From NCBI RefSeq assembly GCF_000428945.1, contig NZ_AUAX01000041.1, positions 1 through 51,620 of the forward strand: a stretch of 51,620 nucleotides of DNA, given 5' to 3'. Within the stretch, counting starts at the first letter, position 1; each line of letters begins with the position of its first letter. Origin of the DNA: Hamadaea tsunoensis DSM 44101. Its GTDB lineage: Bacteria; Actinomycetota; Actinomycetes; Mycobacteriales; Micromonosporaceae. Both the position numbers and the translations under genes were made by a program. The notes beneath the pieces were generated by a model. It worked only from the letters and a program-made list of their open reading frames with translations, did no database searches and was not told the origin of the DNA. This document shows, piece after piece, positions 7,514 to 16,761 of the stretch.

Positions 7514-8838
7514 GGCAGGAATCCTCCCAGGTGAGCGGCGGCACGAGCGCCGGAGGTGATGCAGACGGGCAGGCCGACGCCGTCGAAGGCGGCCCCCGCG
7601 AGGGCGATCGGCCGGTCCGCGAGGGCGTCGCGGGCGGCGGCGACGCGGTCGACGTGGCCGGGGGCGTACTGCGGGAGTGCCCCGCCCCATCGGGTCACCC
7701 GGCCGGCCGTCGGCTCGGGTACGGCGCCGAGGATGGTGCGCAGATCGTCGAGCACCCGGCCGAGCAGCGTGGCGTCGGTCTGGTGCAGGGCCTCCGTGTC
7801 GCCGTACCGGCCGATCGAGGTGCGCAGCACGACCTCACCCGGGAACGCCGCCGCCAGATGTGTCCACTTGCGAGTGAAGAACGTGCCGGCCTTGATGGTC
7901 AGCCCCTGGTCGGCCGGCACCAGGAAACCGCTCAGCTCCGGCAGGTCGAACGGCGGCAGCCGCAGGGTCGCGAGGCCGATGCTCGCGTACGGGAGGGCGG
8001 CCAGGTCGGCCAGGCCGGTCAGGGCGGCCGCCGGCTTCGCCGGGACCGCGATCACGTGGGCGTCCGCGGGCCACTCGCTCAGGTCGCGTACCGGGGTCCC
8101 GGTCTTCACCTGTACGCCGAGCGAGGCCAGCCGCTCCGCGAGCGCGTCGACGAGCCGCGACAGTCCACCCACGACGGTGCCGAACACCGGTTTCGGGGCG
8201 GATGCCGGGGCCAGGCCGGTCGAGGCGTGCGCCCGGCTCGCGGCCGCCGTCGCCGCCACCGCGTCCCGCAGGGTCGTCCGCGTACGGAGTTCGGCGTGCA
8301 GGGCCGGAATCGTGGCCTGGAGGGAGAGCAGGTCGGCGCGGCCCGCGTACACCCCGCCGAGGAGGGGGTCGACGAGATGTTCGACGACCGCGCCGCCGAG
8401 CCGCTCCCGGACCAGTACCCCGACCGCGATGTCGCCCGCCGGCAGCACCGGTACGCCCTTGTCCACGTCGTCCGCGGACAGCTCGGCGATCCCGTCGAGC
8501 ACCGCGCCCGGCCCCGGTACGCCCATCACGGTCCCGCCGGGTAGCGGCCGTAGCGTGCCGTCGACCCAGAGCCCGGCCGAGCCGGTAGCCGGATGCACGA
8601 TGTCGTCGAGCAGGCCGAGCCGGTCGAGGAGGGCCACGACACCGCTCGGGCCGCCGGTCGCGCCGTCGCGCATGAGGAACTGCTCGGGTCCGGTCTCGAT
8701 GCCGTCCGGGCCGGTCTGGATCTTGCCGCCGAGCCGGTCGGTGCTCTCGACCACGGTGACCTGGTGACCCGCCTCGGCCAGATCCAGGGCGGCGGTCAGC
8801 CCCGCGATCCCGCCGCCGACGACTACGACGCTGCCCAT
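7510..8838 (-). CDS. hemG: Coproporphyrinogen/protoporphyrinogen oxidase
   Basis: A 442-residue FAD enzyme of the HemY/CgoX type, which oxidises coproporphyrinogen III to coproporphyrin III in this pathway. The N-terminus is a dinucleotide-binding Rossmann motif ([20 protein letters not shown], residues 4-24). [13 protein letters not shown] follows, and the C-terminus closes the FAD site with [20 protein letters not shown]. The ATG at 8838 overlaps the hemE stop (TGATG), and the gene overlaps hemQ at its end. The oxidase is usually named hemY or cgoX; hemG is used loosely in actinobacteria. Its location beside hemQ supports coproporphyrinogen as substrate. Confidence 0.93.
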   Translation of the reverse strand: MGSVVVVGGGIAGLTAALDLAEAGHQVTVVESTDRLGGKIQTGPDGIETGPEQFLMRDGATGGPSGVVALLDRLGLLDDIVHPATGSAGLWVDGTLRPLPGGTVMGVPGPGAVLDGIAELSADDVDKGVPVLPAGDIAVGVLVRERLGGAVVEHLVDPLLGGVYAGRADLLSLQATIPALHAELRTRTTLRDAVAATAAASRAHASTGLAPASAPKPVFGTVVGGLSRLVDALAERLASLGVQVKTGTPVRDLSEWPADAHVIAVPAKPAAALTGLADLAALPYASIGLATLRLPPFDLPELSGFLVPADQGLTIKAGTFFTRKWTHLAAAFPGEVVLRTSIGRYGDTEALHQTDATLLGRVLDDLRTILGAVPEPTAGRVTRWGGALPQYAPGHVDRVAAARDALADRPIALAGAAFDGVGLPVCITSGARAAAHLGGFLP

Positions 8839-9953
8839 CAGCGCATGCTGACCTTGTGCACCAGCTCGACGATGCGGGTCAGCACCGCCGGGTCGGTCTC
8901 GGGCGGCACCCCGTGACCCAGGTTGAAGACGTGTCCCGGGGCGGCCTCGCCCTCGGCCAGCACCCGGCGTACCTCGTGTTCGATGACGTCCCACGGGGCC
9001 AGCAGCAGCGCCGGATCCAGGTTGCCCTGGACCGCCCGCGACCGGGGCTCCGGCAGCGGCTCGCCGGTGGCCGCCCGCGGCAGCACCAGGTCCGGGCGTA
9101 CGCCGATCAGCCGGCTCGCCTCGTCCAGCGGCGTACGCCAGTCGACGCCGACGACGTCCGCGCCCGCCTCGGCCATCGCCGGGAGCAGGTGGCCGGTGCC
9201 CACGCCGAAGTGGATCCGGGGCACGCCGGTGCCGGCCAGACCCTGCAGGACGTGCGCGGAATGCGGCAGGACGAAGGTCCGGTAGTCGGCCTCGCTGAGC
9301 GCGCCGGCCCACGAGTCGAACAGCTGGACCGCGCTGACCCCCGCCTCGACCTGTACGCGCAGGAAGGTGAGCGTGATCTCGGCCAGCCGGGCGGCGAGCG
9401 CGTGCCACAGCTGCGGATCGCCGTGCATGAGCGCCTTGGTCCGGGCGTGGCTCTTGGACGGGCCGCCCTCGATGAGGTAGCTCGCCAGGGTGAACGGGGC
9501 GCCCGCGAAGCCGATCAGGGGCGTGTCGCCGAGCTCGGTCAGCAGCAGCCGGATCGCGTCGTCCACAAAGGAGACCTGAGCGGGTTCGAGCTCGCCCACC
9601 CGGGCGAGGTCGGCCATCGCCTGGATCGGCTGCGCCACGACCGGACCGGTGCCGGGGACGATGTCGAGGTCCACGCCGGCCGCGGCGACCGGGACGACGA
9701 TGTCGCTGTAGAGGATCGCGGCATCCACGTTGTGCCGGCGGACGGGCTGGAGGGTGATCTCGCGGACGAGCTCGGGGGTCCGGCACGCCTCCAACATCGA
9801 CAGTCCGGCCTGGGCTCGCAACTCTCGGTATTCCGGCAGCGAACGGCCGGCCTGGCGCATGAACCAGACGGGCGTGTGTTCGACCGTCTCACCTCGGCAG
9901 GCCCGGACGAATACGGAGTCAGCGGGAACGGCAACGCTGGTCATTCTCACCAT
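8838..9953 (-). CDS. hemE: Uroporphyrinogen decarboxylase
   Basis: A 371-residue enzyme that decarboxylates the four acetate side chains of uroporphyrinogen III to give coproporphyrinogen III. The family signatures are present: [17 protein letters not shown] near the N-terminus (the RQAGR active-site arginines), [32 protein letters not shown] split over the middle, and [13 protein letters not shown] near the C-terminus. First gene of the haem operon, with a 1-bp overlap to hemG. The start could be the ATG at 9953 or 9944 (MTSVAV); neither has a strong ribosome binding site. It is divergent from the DUF3000 gene. Confidence 0.95.
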   Translation of the reverse strand: MVRMTSVAVPADSVFVRACRGETVEHTPVWFMRQAGRSLPEYRELRAQAGLSMLEACRTPELVREITLQPVRRHNVDAAILYSDIVVPVAAAGVDLDIVPGTGPVVAQPIQAMADLARVGELEPAQVSFVDDAIRLLLTELGDTPLIGFAGAPFTLASYLIEGGPSKSHARTKALMHGDPQLWHALAARLAEITLTFLRVQVEAGVSAVQLFDSWAGALSEADYRTFVLPHSAHVLQGLAGTGVPRIHFGVGTGHLLPAMAEAGADVVGVDWRTPLDEASRLIGVRPDLVLPRAATGEPLPEPRSRAVQGNLDPALLLAPWDVIEHEVRRVLAEGEAAPGHVFNLGHGVPPETDPAVLTRIVELVHKVSMR

Positions 9954-10078
9954 CGTGCCAGCAGAACAGAGAGTGGCGACGCGCGGGGCCGAAAGAAGGT
10001 CCGCAGGTCACGGCCCAACTACTGAGTAACGGCGTGCCGAAGCGCGACGCGGGATGCGAAGGGACCTAGGGTTGCGCT

Positions 10079-10639
10079 ATGCCGACCACGCTGCGCACTC
10101 CCCCGGAAGTCTTCAGTCGGGGGGTGGAGGCGCTGCGGGCCACGGAGGCACGGCGGGAGATCTCGATCGAGGAAATCGGCGCGCCCGCCCGGCTCGCACC
10201 CTTCGCCTTCGCCCTCGGCGCCACCGTCCTGCGCGACGGCGACGAGGTCGCCACCGGACGCCTCATCCTCCTGCACGACCCCGCCGGCCACGAGGCCTGG
10301 CAGGGGACGACCCGCCTGGTCACCTACGTCACCGCCGACCTCGAACCGGAGCTCGCCACCGACCCGCTGCTCCCCCAGGTCGGCTGGTCGTGGCTGGTCG
10401 ACGCGCTCGACACGTACACCGGAAAGGGCTATCTGGCGATCGGCGGGACGGTCACTCAGACGATCTCGACCCGATTCGGCGACCTGGCCGCCGACGGTGC
10501 CGACGCGGATCTGGAGATCCGCGCGTCCTGGAGCCCGCAGGGCGGTCTCGAAGATCACATGAGGGCCTGGTGCGCGATGCTGGCCTCCACCGCGGGGCTG
10601 CCCCCGGAAGGTGTCACGGCGCTACCCGGCAGACATTGA
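10079..10639 (+). CDS. DUF3000 domain protein
   Basis: A 186-residue conserved actinobacterial protein that matches DUF3000 by its FSRGVEALRA start, the GATVLRDGDEVATGRLILLHDP segment and GWSWLVDALDTYTG. The function is unknown. It sits between the haem operon and RNase D, as in mycobacteria and streptomycetes. No signal peptide, membrane helix or catalytic motif is evident. The ATG at 10079 is followed by a normal reading frame; the upstream ribosome binding site is weak. Confidence 0.85.
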   Translation: MPTTLRTPPEVFSRGVEALRATEARREISIEEIGAPARLAPFAFALGATVLRDGDEVATGRLILLHDPAGHEAWQGTTRLVTYVTADLEPELATDPLLPQVGWSWLVDALDTYTGKGYLAIGGTVTQTISTRFGDLAADGADADLEIRASWSPQGGLEDHMRAWCAMLASTAGLPPEGVTALPGRH

Positions 10640-10801
10640 GTCCACAGGACTAAGATCACCGGAACGCGGGTGGAACCGGCCGTCCGCAGCCTCGCGCCCC
10701 ACCGACAGATCGGACCTATCCGAGTGATCCTCACAACTCGTCCCGCCGCCGCGCCGCCCACGCGCTCCCGGCGGATCACGGCGAACCCGTAGGTTGTTCA
10801 C

Positions 10802-12133
10802 GTGACCGACGACGAGATGGTGACGCGACGTCGGACCCGCTCCCGCGGTGGCGAGCCCTCGACGGAGGACACCGCGCCCGACGCGGGTCCCGCGCCCGTC
10901 CTGCTGACCTCCCCCGCCGAGGGGACGCCCGACCCGGTGGCGACGCCCGCCGGGCTCGCGGCCGCCGTGGAGCGCTTCGCGCACGGCTCGGGGCCGGTGG
11001 CCGTCGACGCCGAGCGCGCCTCCGGCTACCGCTACAGCCAGCGCGCGTACCTGGTGCAGCTGCGCCGGCAGGGCGCCGGCACCGTGCTCATCGACCCCGT
11101 GCCGCTCGCCGACCTCGCCACCCTCGACGAGGCGCTCGCGAGCACCGAGTGGGTCCTGCACGCCGCCAGCCAGGACCTCGCCTGCCTGGCCGAGCTCGGC
11201 CTGCGCCCGCGCAAGCTCTTCGACACCGAGCTCGCCGCGCGCCTGGCCGGTTTCGAACGCGTCGGGCTCGCGGCCCTCACCGAGAACCTTCTCGGGTACG
11301 CGCTGGAGAAGCACCATTCAGCGGCGGACTGGTCGACGAGGCCGCTGCCGGACTCCTGGCTGAGCTACGCCGCGCTGGACGTCGAGCTGCTCGTCGAACT
11401 GCGGGACGCGCTCGCCCAGGAACTCGCCGACCAGGGCAAGACCGAATGGGCCGCCCAGGAGTTCGCCGCACTGGTCGCGACCGGCGCGCAGCCGCCGAAA
11501 CAGCGTACGGACCCGTGGCGGCGGACCTCCGGCATGCACCGCGTCCGCGGCCAGCGGGCCCAGGCTCGCGTACGCGCGCTCTGGTACGCCCGGGATCTCA
11601 TCGCGCAGCGGCGGGACACGGCTCCGGGACGCGTACTGCCGGACGCCTCGATCGTGGCCGCCGCGGAGATGGACCCGAAGACGGAGCGCGAGCTGCTGGT
11701 GCTGCCGGGGTTCGGCGGCCGATCGACCCGGCGGCTGGCGGCGACCTGGCTGGAAGCGCTGTCCGAGGCACGTTCTCTGCCGGATTCGGCGCTGCCGACC
11801 ACGCCGCCGTACGACGGGCCGCCCCCGCCGCACCGCTGGGCGGAACGCGACCCGGTGGCCGCGGCGCGGCTGGCGCGGGCCCGGGAGCTGGTGACCCGTC
11901 TGGCGGCCGAGGTGAACATGCCGCCGGAGAACCTCATCACCCCCGAGTTCGTCCGCCGGCTGGCCTGGGAGCCGCCGGCCGACCTGAGCGAGGTCGGCGA
12001 GCTGCTCGCGTCCTACGGCGCCCGCCTCTGGCAGCGCGAACTGCTCGCCGACGACCTCGCGAAGGCGCTGGCCGAGCCGGCTCCCGCCGCGGCGCCGCCG
12101 CCGGCCGCGGAGCCCGCGCCGCCCGTGGAGTAA
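10802..12133 (+). CDS. rnd: Ribonuclease D (DEDD exonuclease with HRDC domain)
   Basis: A 443-residue 3'-5' exoribonuclease of the RNase D family, acting in stable RNA processing. A disordered N-terminus (about 50 residues) precedes the DEDDy exonuclease domain: motif I VAVDAERASG (DxE), motif II HAASQDLACLAELG and motif III YAALDVELLVELRD (the YxxxD motif). An HRDC helical domain follows (about 255-335: RVRALWYARDLIAQRRDTAPG, LPGFGGRSTRR). The C-terminus ends in an Ala/Pro-rich tail. GTG start at 10802. It has the same conserved neighbourhood (DUF3000 upstream) as in other actinobacteria. Confidence 0.92.
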   Translation: MTDDEMVTRRRTRSRGGEPSTEDTAPDAGPAPVLLTSPAEGTPDPVATPAGLAAAVERFAHGSGPVAVDAERASGYRYSQRAYLVQLRRQGAGTVLIDPVPLADLATLDEALASTEWVLHAASQDLACLAELGLRPRKLFDTELAARLAGFERVGLAALTENLLGYALEKHHSAADWSTRPLPDSWLSYAALDVELLVELRDALAQELADQGKTEWAAQEFAALVATGAQPPKQRTDPWRRTSGMHRVRGQRAQARVRALWYARDLIAQRRDTAPGRVLPDASIVAAAEMDPKTERELLVLPGFGGRSTRRLAATWLEALSEARSLPDSALPTTPPYDGPPPPHRWAERDPVAAARLARARELVTRLAAEVNMPPENLITPEFVRRLAWEPPADLSEVGELLASYGARLWQRELLADDLAKALAEPAPAAAPPPAAEPAPPVE

Positions 12134-12159
12134 CGCGGATTCCTCACACCCGGGGGCGG

Positions 12160-12177
12160 GTATCTACCGGTCGGTAC
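12160..12177. promoter_or_regulatory. Candidate operator upstream of the thiolase-fadB operon
   Basis: GTATCTACCGGTCGGTAC is a partial 18-bp palindrome (GTA, ACCGGT core, TAC), about 49 nt before the thiolase start. It shares the 12-mer ACCGGTCGGTAC with the putative TetR operator at 4024-4035. A TetR-type fatty-acid regulator site is plausible but unproven. Confidence 0.35.
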
Positions 12178-12225
12178 TTACTCACGGGTAACATCCGAGA
12201 AGTCCCACCACTCCAAGGAGGCGCT

Positions 12226-13449
12226 GTGCCCCGCAACGTCCGCGATGTCGTCTTCGTCGACGGCGTCCGCACTCCCTTCGGCAAGGCCGGGGGTGTGTAC
12301 GCCCAGACCCGCGCCGACGATCTCGTCATCCGCTGCATTCGTGAACTGCTGAAGCGCAACCCGCAGCTGCCGCCCGAGCGCGTCGAGGAGGTGGCGATCG
12401 CCGCCACGACGCAGATCGGCGACCAGGGCCTGACCCTGGGCCGCACCGCCGCCCTGCTGTCGGGCCTGCCGAAGACCACTCCGGGCTACTCGATCGACCG
12501 CATGTGCGCCGGCGCGATGACCGCCGTGACGACCGTCGCGGGCAGCATCGCCATGGGCGCCATCGACATCGCGATCGCCGGCGGCGTCGAGCACATGGGC
12601 CGCCACCCGATGGGCGAGGGCGTCGACCCGAACCCCCGCATCCTCGCCGAGAAGCTGGTCGACCCGTCGGCGCTGGTCATGGGCTCCACCGCGGAGAACC
12701 TGCACGACCGGCTGCCCGAGGTGACCAAGGAGCGTACCGACCGGTTCGGCCTGCGCTCGCAGGAGAAGACCGCCGCCGCGTACGCCGCCGGCAAGCTGCA
12801 GCCCGACCTCGTCCCCATGGCCGTACGCGACGCGGACGGCGCCTGGGGCCTGTCCACCGTCGACGAGGCGCCCCGCAGCACGAGCCTGGCCAAGCTGGCC
12901 ACGCTGAAGACGCCGTTCCGTCCACACGGGAGGGTGTCGGCGGGCAACTCGGCCGGCCTGAACGACGGCGCCACCGCGGCCATCCTCGCGTCCGCCGAGG
13001 CCGCCGAGGAACTGGGCCTGCCCGTCGCGATGAAGCTCGTCAGCTTCGGTTTCGTCGGCGTCGAGCCCGAGGTCATGGGCGTCGGCCCGATCCCGTCGAC
13101 CGAGAAGGCGCTCAAGGTCGCCGGGCTCACCATCGACGACATCGGCCTGTTCGAGCTGAACGAGGCGTTCGCCGTCCAGGTGCTGGCCTTCCTCGACCAC
13201 TTCGGCATCAAGGACGACGACCCCCGCGTGAACCAGTGGGGCGGCGCGATCGCGATCGGCCACCCGCTCGCTTCGTCCGGCGTACGCCTGATGACGCAGC
13301 TGGCCCGGCAGTTCGCCGAGCAGCCCGAGGTCCGCTACGGCCTGACCGCCATGTGCATCGGCATCGGCATGGGCGGGACGGTCATCTGGGAGAACCCTCG
13401 TTGGTCGCAGGCCAAGCAGCCGGCACATTGGAACGGAGAAGCGAAGTGA
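12226..13449 (+). CDS. fadA: Acetyl-CoA C-acyltransferase (thiolase)
   Basis: A 407-residue thiolase that cleaves 3-ketoacyl-CoA with CoA in the last step of beta-oxidation. The acylated nucleophile is Cys94 in SIDRMCAGAM. The C-terminal catalytic pair is His in GGAIAIGHPLASSG and Cys in AMCIGIGMGGT. The NEAF motif (FELNEAFAVQ) is present. The GTG at 12226 is chosen for its AAGGAG ribosome binding site five bases upstream; longer in-frame extensions run back into the rnd gene. The stop overlaps the fadB-like start by 4 bp, so the two are translationally coupled as the two subunits of a trifunctional-type complex. Confidence 0.93.
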   Translation: MPRNVRDVVFVDGVRTPFGKAGGVYAQTRADDLVIRCIRELLKRNPQLPPERVEEVAIAATTQIGDQGLTLGRTAALLSGLPKTTPGYSIDRMCAGAMTAVTTVAGSIAMGAIDIAIAGGVEHMGRHPMGEGVDPNPRILAEKLVDPSALVMGSTAENLHDRLPEVTKERTDRFGLRSQEKTAAAYAAGKLQPDLVPMAVRDADGAWGLSTVDEAPRSTSLAKLATLKTPFRPHGRVSAGNSAGLNDGATAAILASAEAAEELGLPVAMKLVSFGFVGVEPEVMGVGPIPSTEKALKVAGLTIDDIGLFELNEAFAVQVLAFLDHFGIKDDDPRVNQWGGAIAIGHPLASSGVRLMTQLARQFAEQPEVRYGLTAMCIGIGMGGTVIWENPRWSQAKQPAHWNGEAK

Positions 13450-15506
13450 CCTTCCCTGCTGAGACCGTGACGCAGGCGAAGCTTCGCCTCACGGCGGTAC
13501 CCGGGCTCGACAAGCCGGCGGCCGTCATCACGCTGGACAACGGGTTCGACCACACCAAGCCCAACACGATGGGTCCCGGCGGCCTCGCCGCCCTGTCGTC
13601 GGCCATCGACGCGGCGCTCGCGGCCGATCCGGCGTTCATCGCCGTCACCGGCAAGCCGTACATCTTCTGCGTCGGCGCCGACCTCATGGGCATCGGCTAC
13701 GTCACCACGCGTGAGCAGGCTCTGGAGATCGCGAACCTCGGCCATTCCGTGTACGCGAAGCTGCGCGAGTCGGCCGTCCCCACGTTCGCCTTCGTCAACG
13801 GGGCGGCCATGGGCGGCGGCGTCGAGCTCGCCCTGCACTGCCACTACCGGACGGTGTCGGCGGGCGCGGCCGCGGTCTCGCTGCCCGAGGTGAGCCTGGG
13901 CCTGGTCCCCGGCTGGGGCGGTACGCAGCTCCTGCCGAACCTCGTCGGGGTCATCCCCGCCGCGCAGGTCGTCGTGCAGAACCCGCTCATGATGAACAAG
14001 CAGCTCAAGCCGAAGAACGTCATCGAGCTCGGCATCGCCGACGCGCTCTTCGAGGCGGCCGACTTCCTGGAGTCCTCGCTCGCCTGGGCCGCCGGCGTGG
14101 TGAACGGAACCGTCACGGTGGAACGGCCCGAGGTCGACCGCAGCGAGATGTGGGACGCGGTCGTCGGCTTCGCCCGCATGGAGCTGGACAAGAAGATCCA
14201 CGGCGCGTCCAAGGCCGCCACGCGGGCCCTGGACCTGTTGCAGCTGGCCAAGAACGGCGTCACCGAGGAAGGCCTCGCCGCCGAGCGGGACGCCCTCGCC
14301 GACCTGATCATGTCGCAGGAGCTGCGGGCCGGCATCTACTCCTTCGACCTCGTGCAGCGGCGGGCCAAGCGCCCGGCCGGCGCGCCGGACAAGGGCTACG
14401 CCCGCGACGTCACCAAGGTCGGCGTCGTCGGCGCCGGTCTCATGGCCTCGCAGCTCGCCCTGCTGTTCGCGAAGCGGCTGGAGGTCCCGGTGGTCATGAC
14501 CGACCTCGACCAGGCCCGCGTGGACAAGGGCGTCGCGTACGTGCACGCCGAGATCGCCAAGGCCGTCGGCAAGGGCCGGATGTCCCGGCTGCAGGCCGAC
14601 AAGCTGCGTACGCTCGTCACCGGCACGGTCGACAAGAGCACCTTCGCCGACGCCGACTTCGTCATCGAGGCGGTCTTCGAGGAGCTGTCGGTCAAGCAGA
14701 AGGTCTGGGCCGAGATCGAGGAGATCGTCTCGCCGGAGTGCGTCCTCGCGACGAACACCTCGTCGCTGTCGGTCTCCGCGATGGGTGCCGAGCTGAAGCA
14801 CCCCGAGCGGATCGTCGGCTTCCACTTCTTCAACCCGGTGGCGCTCATGCCGCTGCTGGAGATCGTGCGGGCCGAGAAGACGAACGACGCGACCCTCGCG
14901 ACCGCGTTCGCGGTGGGCAAGCAGCTGAAGAAGTCGTGCGTACTGGTCAAGGACGCGCCCGCCTTCGTCTTCAACCGCATCCTCACCCGCTTCTTCGGCG
15001 AGATCTACTCGGCGATCGACCTCGGTACGCCGCTCGACGTGGCCAACACCGCGCTCGACCCGCTGGGCCTGCCGATGCGCCCGCTCGAACTCCTCCAGCT
15101 GGTCGGCCCGGCCGTCGCGGCGCACGTGGGCAACACGCTGCACCAGGCGTACCCGGACCGGTTCACGGCCTCGCCGAGCCTGGCGAAGATCGTGGCCGCG
15201 GGCCTGCCGCTCATCGTGGACGAGGCCCCGAACCCCGAGGTGGTCGCGCTGCTGCAGGGCGGCCAGAGCCCGCTGACGGCCGAGGAGGTACGCGAGCGCG
15301 CGCTCGCCGCGCTGGCCGAGGAGATCCGGATCATGCTCGACGAGGGCGTGGTGGCCGACTCCGCGGACATCGACCTGTGCCTCATCCTCGGCGGCGGCTG
15401 GCCGTTCTACCTGGGCGGCATCACGCCGTACCTGGACCGGACCGGCGTCTCCGAGAAGGTCACGGGCAAGCGTTTCGCCGCTCCCGGCGTGGCGACGCTC
15501 CCCTGA
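13446..15506 (+). CDS. fadB: 3-hydroxyacyl-CoA dehydrogenase / enoyl-CoA hydratase (FadB-like)
   Basis: A 686-residue bifunctional beta-oxidation enzyme. Residues 1 to about 310 form the crotonase hydratase domain: oxyanion segments FCVGADLMGIG and AAMGGGVELALHC, and the general acid/base Glu in SLPEVSLGLVPGWGGTQ. From about residue 325 comes the NAD-binding dehydrogenase (VGVVGAGLMASQLALLFA; in most homologues GAGTMG), with the catalytic His in IVGFHFFNPVALMPLLEIV and the ATNTSSLSV segment. A C-terminal helical domain follows. GTG start overlaps the thiolase stop (GTGA). It acts with the thiolase in fatty acid degradation. Confidence 0.92.
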   Translation: MTFPAETVTQAKLRLTAVPGLDKPAAVITLDNGFDHTKPNTMGPGGLAALSSAIDAALAADPAFIAVTGKPYIFCVGADLMGIGYVTTREQALEIANLGHSVYAKLRESAVPTFAFVNGAAMGGGVELALHCHYRTVSAGAAAVSLPEVSLGLVPGWGGTQLLPNLVGVIPAAQVVVQNPLMMNKQLKPKNVIELGIADALFEAADFLESSLAWAAGVVNGTVTVERPEVDRSEMWDAVVGFARMELDKKIHGASKAATRALDLLQLAKNGVTEEGLAAERDALADLIMSQELRAGIYSFDLVQRRAKRPAGAPDKGYARDVTKVGVVGAGLMASQLALLFAKRLEVPVVMTDLDQARVDKGVAYVHAEIAKAVGKGRMSRLQADKLRTLVTGTVDKSTFADADFVIEAVFEELSVKQKVWAEIEEIVSPECVLATNTSSLSVSAMGAELKHPERIVGFHFFNPVALMPLLEIVRAEKTNDATLATAFAVGKQLKKSCVLVKDAPAFVFNRILTRFFGEIYSAIDLGTPLDVANTALDPLGLPMRPLELLQLVGPAVAAHVGNTLHQAYPDRFTASPSLAKIVAAGLPLIVDEAPNPEVVALLQGGQSPLTAEEVRERALAALAEEIRIMLDEGVVADSADIDLCLILGGGWPFYLGGITPYLDRTGVSEKVTGKRFAAPGVATLP

Positions 15507-15520
15507 AGCACCGCTTTTCC

Positions 15521-15554
15521 GGGGGCCGCCTTTCGTGCGGCCCCCTTTTCTTTT
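15521..15554 (+). terminator. Rho-independent terminator after fadB
   Basis: A perfect 9-bp stem GGGGGCCGC/GCGGCCCCC with a 7-nt loop, followed by TTTTCTTTT. This is the best intrinsic terminator in the window and ends the thiolase-fadB transcript. Confidence 0.9.
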
Positions 15555-15579
15555 CCGCTCCGAGTGGCAGGATGTCGCC

Positions 15580-16317
15580 ATGTCGCATGAGGCGTACGCG
15601 TTCGACGGCTCGTCCGGGGTCGGTGTCCTGGTCTGCCACGGCTTCACGGGTTCGCCGGTCAGCATGCGCCCCTGGGCCGAGCACCTGGCCGCCCAGAACT
15701 GGTCCGTACGCCTCCCGCTCCTGCCCGGCCACGGTACACACTGGACGGACGCGAACCGGACCACCTGGGAACACTGGTTTTCCGCCGTCACCGCGGCCTT
15801 CGCCTCGTTGCGCGAGACCTGCTCGCAGGTCTTCGTCGTCGGGTTGTCGATGGGCGGCACCCTCGCCCTGCGCCTCGCCGAGGAGAACGGTCCGGCGATC
15901 TCCGGCGTCGTGGTGGTCAACCCGTCCGTGCTCCTGCCGCCCCGCGACAATCTCCTGCTGCCGGTGATCGGTCGAGTCCTCTCGAACCTGCCGGCCATCG
16001 GCAACGACATCAAGAAGCCGGACGTGACCGAAGGCGCGTACGACCGGACGCCTTTGAAGGCAGCTCTCTCCCTACGATCGTTCCAGCGGCTCGTACGCGA
16101 AGACCTCGGGAAGGTCACGCAGCCGCTGCTGTTGCTGCGGTCGGCGGAGGACCACGTGGTGCCGGCGGCGTCGAGTGCCTTCGTCCTGAGCCACGTCGGG
16201 TCGGCGGCGAAGCGGGAGATCGTCCTGGCCGACAGCTACCACGTGGCGACGCTGGACAACGACGCGGAGCTGATCTTCTCCGAAAGCACAGACTTCATCA
16301 ACTCCCTGGTCGGCTGA
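15580..16317 (+). CDS. Alpha/beta hydrolase (Est30-like carboxylesterase or monoacylglycerol lipase)
   Basis: A 245-residue serine hydrolase. The chain opens with GVGVLVCHGFTGSPVSM (oxyanion-hole HGFTG motif). The nucleophile elbow is VVGLSMGGTLAL (GxSMGG), the acid is in LLRSAEDHVVP and the catalytic His in DSYHVATLDND. The arrangement and length match the Est30/thermostable carboxylesterase and monoacylglycerol lipase group, so short-chain esters are likely substrates. The ATG at 15580 lies outside the upstream terminator; the in-frame GTG at 15535 is inside that terminator and is rejected. The stop overlaps the next start (TGATGA). Confidence 0.9.
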   Translation: MSHEAYAFDGSSGVGVLVCHGFTGSPVSMRPWAEHLAAQNWSVRLPLLPGHGTHWTDANRTTWEHWFSAVTAAFASLRETCSQVFVVGLSMGGTLALRLAEENGPAISGVVVVNPSVLLPPRDNLLLPVIGRVLSNLPAIGNDIKKPDVTEGAYDRTPLKAALSLRSFQRLVREDLGKVTQPLLLLRSAEDHVVPAASSAFVLSHVGSAAKREIVLADSYHVATLDNDAELIFSESTDFINSLVG

Positions 16318-16571
16318 TGACCGAGTTCCACGACTGGGACGACATCCGCGCGGAGCTGGACGACCGAAACAGCGCGGCCCTCGCCACGGAACGGGCCCGC
16401 ACCGAGGCGTGGGCCAACGCTTTCCATCTCGCTGCGCGACGAGCGGTGGACGATGACCAAGCCAGCTTGTACCATATCTGGTACAAGTCGCAGGAGGTCC
16501 ACCATGACGGCGGCGATCAGCGCCAGCGAAGCACGCAAGACACTGTTCCCGTTGATCGAACGCGTCAATGA
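16317..16571 (+). CDS. Truncated HigA/XRE-type antitoxin remnant
   Basis: An 84-codon frame starting on the last base of the esterase stop. The first ~45 residues (WDDIRAELDD, ALATERARTEAWANAFHLA) look like the N-terminal arm of HigA/XRE antitoxins, in which a helix-turn-helix should follow. The frame instead runs through the YefM-YoeB operator and into the yefM gene in another frame, so the helix-turn-helix is missing. It could be a remnant cut by arrival of the toxin-antitoxin module, or an expressed short leader. Family assignment rests on general resemblance only. Confidence 0.45.
   Translation: MTEFHDWDDIRAELDDRNSAALATERARTEAWANAFHLAARRAVDDDQASLYHIWYKSQEVHHDGGDQRQRSTQDTVPVDRTRQ
16466..16487. 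promoter_or_regulatory. Perfect palindromic operator of the yefM-yoeB module
   Basis: CTTGTACCA, TATC, TGGTACAAG: two perfect 9-bp arms, 16 nt upstream of the antitoxin start. E. coli YefM binds palindromes with a TGTACA core, and the GTAC-centred arms here fit that type. Autorepression by the antitoxin and toxin-antitoxin complex is inferred. Confidence 0.75.
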
Positions 16572-16761
16572 GGACCACACACCCATTGAGATCGTCTCGA
16601 AGCGTGGCAATGTCGTACTGGTCAGCAAGGAAGACTGGGACGCGATCGTAGAGACCAATTACCTGCTGCGGTCCCCCGCCAATGCCAAGCGCCTCGCGGA
16701 GAGCATCGAGCAGTGGCGGACCGGCCACACCACGGAGCGGGATCTGGACCTCGATCAGTGA
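16504..16761 (+). CDS. yefM: YefM/Phd-family antitoxin
   Basis: An 85-residue antitoxin that neutralises the adjacent YoeB toxin and represses its own operon. The N-terminal DNA-binding part is typical of the Phd/YefM family (ISASEARKTLFPLIERVNEDHTPIEIVSKRGNVVLVSKEDWDAIVET). The flexible C-terminal half (LLRSPANAKRLAESIEQWR) binds the toxin. The ATG at 16504 has a strong AGGAGG site seven bases upstream; the frame extension to 16453 lacks one and would cross the operator. It overlaps yoeB by 4 bp. Third codon positions are less GC-rich than in the flanking genes, in keeping with horizontal transfer. Confidence 0.92.
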   Translation: MTAAISASEARKTLFPLIERVNEDHTPIEIVSKRGNVVLVSKEDWDAIVETNYLLRSPANAKRLAESIEQWRTGHTTERDLDLDQ

